Source: Gemmatimonadota bacterium (GTDB taxonomy: Bacteria > Gemmatimonadota > Gemmatimonadetes > Longimicrobiales > Gaopeijiaceae). From it: a DNA stretch of 64,000 nucleotides. The position numbers and the translations under genes were made by a program. The DNA lies in NCBI GenBank assembly GCA_022823145.1, contig JAJDXS010000031.1:62001-126000 (forward strand), given 5' to 3'. Shown here piece after piece: positions 62,601 through 64,000 of the stretch. Within the stretch, counting starts at the first letter, position 1, and each line of letters opens with the position of its first letter. Under the pieces are notes generated by a model that made no database searches, was not told the origin of the DNA, and was given only the letters and a program-made list of their open reading frames with translations.

Positions 62601-62990
62601 ACCGGCCCAGACAATGTCCGGATCGGACGGATCGATCGCCACGGCCCCGATGGAATACGACGGCTGATCGTCGAAAACCGGCGTCCAGGTGACGCCCGAA
62701 TTCGTGGTCTTCCAGACGCCGCCGGACCCGACCGCGATGTACCAGGTCGTGGGGTCGCCGGGGTGCACCGCGATGTCCGCGATCCGCCCGCCCATCAGCG
62801 CGGGACCGATGCCGCGGAGCGCGAGGCCTTGCGAGGCCTGGCTGATGAGGGCGGGGTCGGCTTGCGCGGCCTGGGCGGTCGCGTGGTGCGGGAAGGCAAG
62901 CGTCGCGGCGAGCGCGGTAGCGCGGGAGAAAGCCGCGATCGTCGTGCGGGCGAGGTGGTCGGACATGGGTCGGGTCATGGTGCGGGTCAT
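59655..62990 (-). CDS. Exported BNR/VPS10-like beta-propeller protein
   Basis: The 1111-residue protein has a signal peptide (ATALAATLAFPHHATAQA) and many BNR/Asp-box repeats with S/T-x-D-x-G-x-TW: RDGGRTWEHAGL, EDGGETWDAVLT, TDGGRTWRRITAG, DDGITWRHFP and EDGGANWRQA. It resembles sortilin-like/VPS10-type propellers common in this group. The C-terminal 250 residues form a fibronectin-like and helical module (ETADLLRRARGAAAEIGTVR). It is extracytoplasmic; sialidase-like activity cannot be claimed. The start could also be at 62966. No clear ribosome binding site is visible. Confidence 0.83.
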   Translation of the reverse strand: MTRTMTRPMSDHLARTTIAAFSRATALAATLAFPHHATAQAAQADPALISQASQGLALRGIGPALMGGRIADIAVHPGDPTTWYIAVGSGGVWKTTNSGVTWTPVFDDQPSYSIGAVAIDPSDPDIVWAGTGENVSGRHVAWGDGVYRSRDGGRTWEHAGLAASEHIGRILVDPRDGNTVFVAAEGPLWSAGGERGLYRTEDGGETWDAVLTVDENTGVTDVEFDPVDPDIMYAATYERRRTVWSLLAGGPGSGIHKSTDGGRTWRRITAGLPNGDMGKIGIDVSGADRNIVYATIEGGPDDRGFYRSTDRGESWERRNSYISGGTGPHYYQEIEASPHDPDLVYQMDVFIHVTRDGGATFTELGTGREKHSDNHALWIDPANGRHLLAGTDAGLYETFDDGITWRHFPNMPISQFYKLALDNSAPFYNILGGAQDLGTLYGPARTMNMEGVRNRDWYAPLGADGYALAFDPTDPAIAYIQSQQGNLQRVNLSNHELIGIRPLPAPGDPPERWNWDSPVVASPHAEGRIYYASQRVWRSDDRGSSWAAVSGDLTRDDNRYELPVAGRVRSVNALWGNTAMSWYSTISAISESPLDEGVIIAGTDDGLVQVTEDGGANWRQAAPLPGLSERAFMNDVKASQHDRATFFVAPDNHKEGDYTPYLFETNDAGRSWRSIAGDLPGGVIIWSVEQDHVRPDLLFLGAENGIYFTPNGGANWILLGTGAPTISFRDLEIQRRDDDLVGATFGRGFYVLDDYAPLRDMAGGALAAGAVLFPVRDAWWYVPNAPLQAPGQPTLGTTSFVSPNPDFGATFTYWLADPPETARAERRDTESAAAERGEDIAFPGYDALRAEALESGPRAAMVVRDAAGDAVRRVMGPATEGLHRVTWDLRRPAPDPVDLRAPGFTPPWAGAPRGPLAPPGDYTVEMALITEDGVERIGAPQPFTVKPVPNIGAATDFTAAMAFAEETADLLRRARGAAAEIGTVRDRLRHMRAALDETPAGGDDLYTRLEGIEQRLAGIAVRLQGDPVCGALNEPSSPSILGRLGQVAGGHWGTRQPPTATQRESFEIAQGGFMRVSMALRALVDQALAELEADMEAAGAPWTPGRRVPPG

Positions 62991-63152
62991 CGGCGCGGCT
63001 TCGTGGCAGGGTGAGGCGCGGCGGTCGGGCGGGGGTGCCGCGTGGGGTGGAAATGGACCGCGCAGGGGTGGTGGCCGCAAGGAGGGGCGCTGGTTCGCGT
63101 GGTGAGCGCTTGCTGAACTACGGCTCACACCGGCACTCGCTTAGAATGAAGG

Positions 63153-63674
63153 ATGAGTGCAAAGCGGATCATCATCATCGCCGGCCCCAACGGCGCTGGA
63201 AAAACGACCTTCGCTCGCGAGTACCTGCCGAAGGAAGGCGACTGTCCAACGTTCATCAACGCCGACCTGATTGCGGAGGGCCTGTCGCCGTTTCGCCCTG
63301 ATGTCGCAGCCATTCGCTCCGGGCGGGTGATGCTATCCGAGATCAAGCGTCACGTCGCCGCCGGGCGCAGCTTTGCCTTCGAGACGACGCTCTCTGGCCA
63401 GGCATACGTCGCGAGAATCAGGAGGTGGCGTGCCGAAGGGTATCGCGTCACCCTAATGTTCCTGGCACTCCCAACACCGGAAGAGGCGATTGAGCGTGTC
63501 AGACTGCGGGTGTCACAGGGCGGGCACGATGTTCATGAAGATGTGATTCGACGGCGGTTCGCATCGGGATGGCATAACTTCCGAGACGTCTACCGCCACG
63601 AAGTCGACGAGTGGTTCTGGTACGACAACAGCAACTCCGTACCCGTCCTGATCGAGCAAGGAACCAGGCGCTGA
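63153..63674 (+). CDS. Zeta-toxin-like P-loop kinase
   Basis: A 173-residue protein with Walker A IAGPNGAGKTTFAREYLP and FINADLIAEGLSPF. The later elements FAFETTLSGQAYVARIRRWR and RVRLRVSQGGHDVHEDVIRR fit COG4185/zeta-type kinases that phosphorylate nucleotide sugars or other small molecules. A small protein follows 3 bases downstream. In classical epsilon-zeta systems the antitoxin precedes the toxin, so the order here is reversed and toxicity is not proven. Confidence 0.82.
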   Translation: MSAKRIIIIAGPNGAGKTTFAREYLPKEGDCPTFINADLIAEGLSPFRPDVAAIRSGRVMLSEIKRHVAAGRSFAFETTLSGQAYVARIRRWRAEGYRVTLMFLALPTPEEAIERVRLRVSQGGHDVHEDVIRRRFASGWHNFRDVYRHEVDEWFWYDNSNSVPVLIEQGTRR

Positions 63675-63677
63675 CCG

Positions 63678-63881
63678 ATGCCCGACGATACAAGGAAGCA
63701 GGACAAGGCCACGACCGATCCCGCTGGCGTGATGGCTGCGCTGCTCCGCGCGGCCAGGCGAGCCCACGAGATCGCTCGCGCGCACGGCACCAAGGTCGTC
63801 GTTCACGTGGACGGAAAGACGGTGGAGATTGAGCCCAATCCGGAGATGTTCGACGACCTGGACCCGGTTGACGGCCGTTGA
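63678..63881 (+). CDS. Small partner protein of the zeta-like kinase
   Basis: A 67-residue protein (MPDDTRKQDKATTDPAGV...) with a helical first part (ALLRAARRAHEIARAHG), strand-like VVVHVDGKTVEIEP and an acidic tail. Its tight spacing to the kinase gene suggests a two-gene module in which it could be the antitoxin or a regulator. Confidence 0.65.
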   Translation: MPDDTRKQDKATTDPAGVMAALLRAARRAHEIARAHGTKVVVHVDGKTVEIEPNPEMFDDLDPVDGR

Positions 63882-63957
63882 ACTAACGGAGCAACCACGG
63901 ACGTCCGCATCTGTCCGATCTGCAGAACTGGGAGCGGCTGTGGACGGCCCGGGCGGA

Positions 63958-63987
63958 TTGCCGCACGGACCGGCGTCATTCTAGGTT
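63958..63987 (+). promoter_or_regulatory. Promoter of a gene running off the right edge, possibly leaderless
   Basis: TTGCCG (63958-63963), an 18-base spacer and TAGGTT (63982-63987) precede an ATG at 63994 by six bases. Only ATGACCG of the following frame is inside the window. Confidence 0.4.
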
Positions 63988-64000
63988 GCGCCCATGACCG

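Noticed and set aside
63153-63881. Classical epsilon-zeta addiction module
   Set aside because: The small gene follows the kinase instead of preceding it and does not resemble epsilon; only a zeta-like kinase with a small partner is supported.
1-64000. tRNA, rRNA, CRISPR arrays, insertion sequences, prophage and integration sites
   Set aside because: The gaps between genes were read through and none showed cloverleaf-like, repeat-spacer, transposase or integrase signals.

Overview
The window looks like chromosomal DNA of a Gemmatimonadota-type bacterium. This is an inference from gene content, since there is no rRNA or marker tree to check. The DNA is very GC-rich. Genes are tightly packed with many ATGA/GTGA/TTGA start-stop overlaps and many GTG or TTG starts. 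The exported enzymes are typical of that phylum: a PQQ dehydrogenase, a BNR/VPS10-like propeller, LVIVD and 6-bladed propellers, a TonB receptor with a DUF4249 lipoprotein, a leishmanolysin-like protein, a HEAT-repeat cyclophilin and NTT-type nucleotide transporters. No tRNA, rRNA, CRISPR array, insertion sequence or prophage was seen, and no stretch over 300 bases lacks a gene.

Layout. 1-7.3 kb: an S45 acylase (cut by the left edge), a HEAT-cyclophilin and an alkyltransferase-like protein on the minus strand; two secreted beta-propeller proteins and pcm on the plus strand. 7.4-16.7 kb: membrane protein, creatininase, PLP dehydratase and POT peptide transporter, closed by a strong bidirectional terminator; then a triple-repeat membrane protein, and a plus run of TPR, OsmC, acyl-CoA synthetase, CutA, TerB and a small membrane protein. 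16.7-19.7 kb: a minus operon of a small protein, a lipoprotein and a DUF445 protein. 19.9-32.8 kb: one long plus run with nucleotidyltransferase, an isopropylmalate-synthase-like enzyme, phoB-phoR-pstSCAB-phoU, fabG-like, msrB, an isocitrate-dehydrogenase-like enzyme, a zinc-ribbon membrane protein and a glutaryl-CoA-type dehydrogenase. It combines phosphate sensing and uptake with metabolic and repair genes. 32.8-40.5 kb: two divergent paralogous NTT transporters, a zinc-ribbon protein, an outer-membrane barrel protein, TPR, DinB and a small protein. 40.5-46.4 kb: a diheme cytochrome c next to a PQQ dehydrogenase fused to an M28 peptidase, then an ArsR/SRPBCC/phosphodiesterase operon. 46.5-52 kb: TonB receptor, DUF4249 lipoprotein, propeller lipoprotein and a shortened intradiol dioxygenase-like protein. 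52-64 kb: an accessory zone with a 1398-residue SNF2 ATPase, a RelE-type toxin-antitoxin pair, a Fic protein, a leishmanolysin-like protein lacking its catalytic Glu, a BNR-propeller protein and a zeta-like kinase with a small partner.

The most unusual items are: a 46-47 bp dyad-symmetric AT-rich element present three times in the same orientation; the PQQ-M28 fusion; the pseudo-metalloprotease; a PstB with an altered signature and H-loop; and a recurring TAGGTT promoter box placed immediately before start codons, which suggests leaderless mRNAs.
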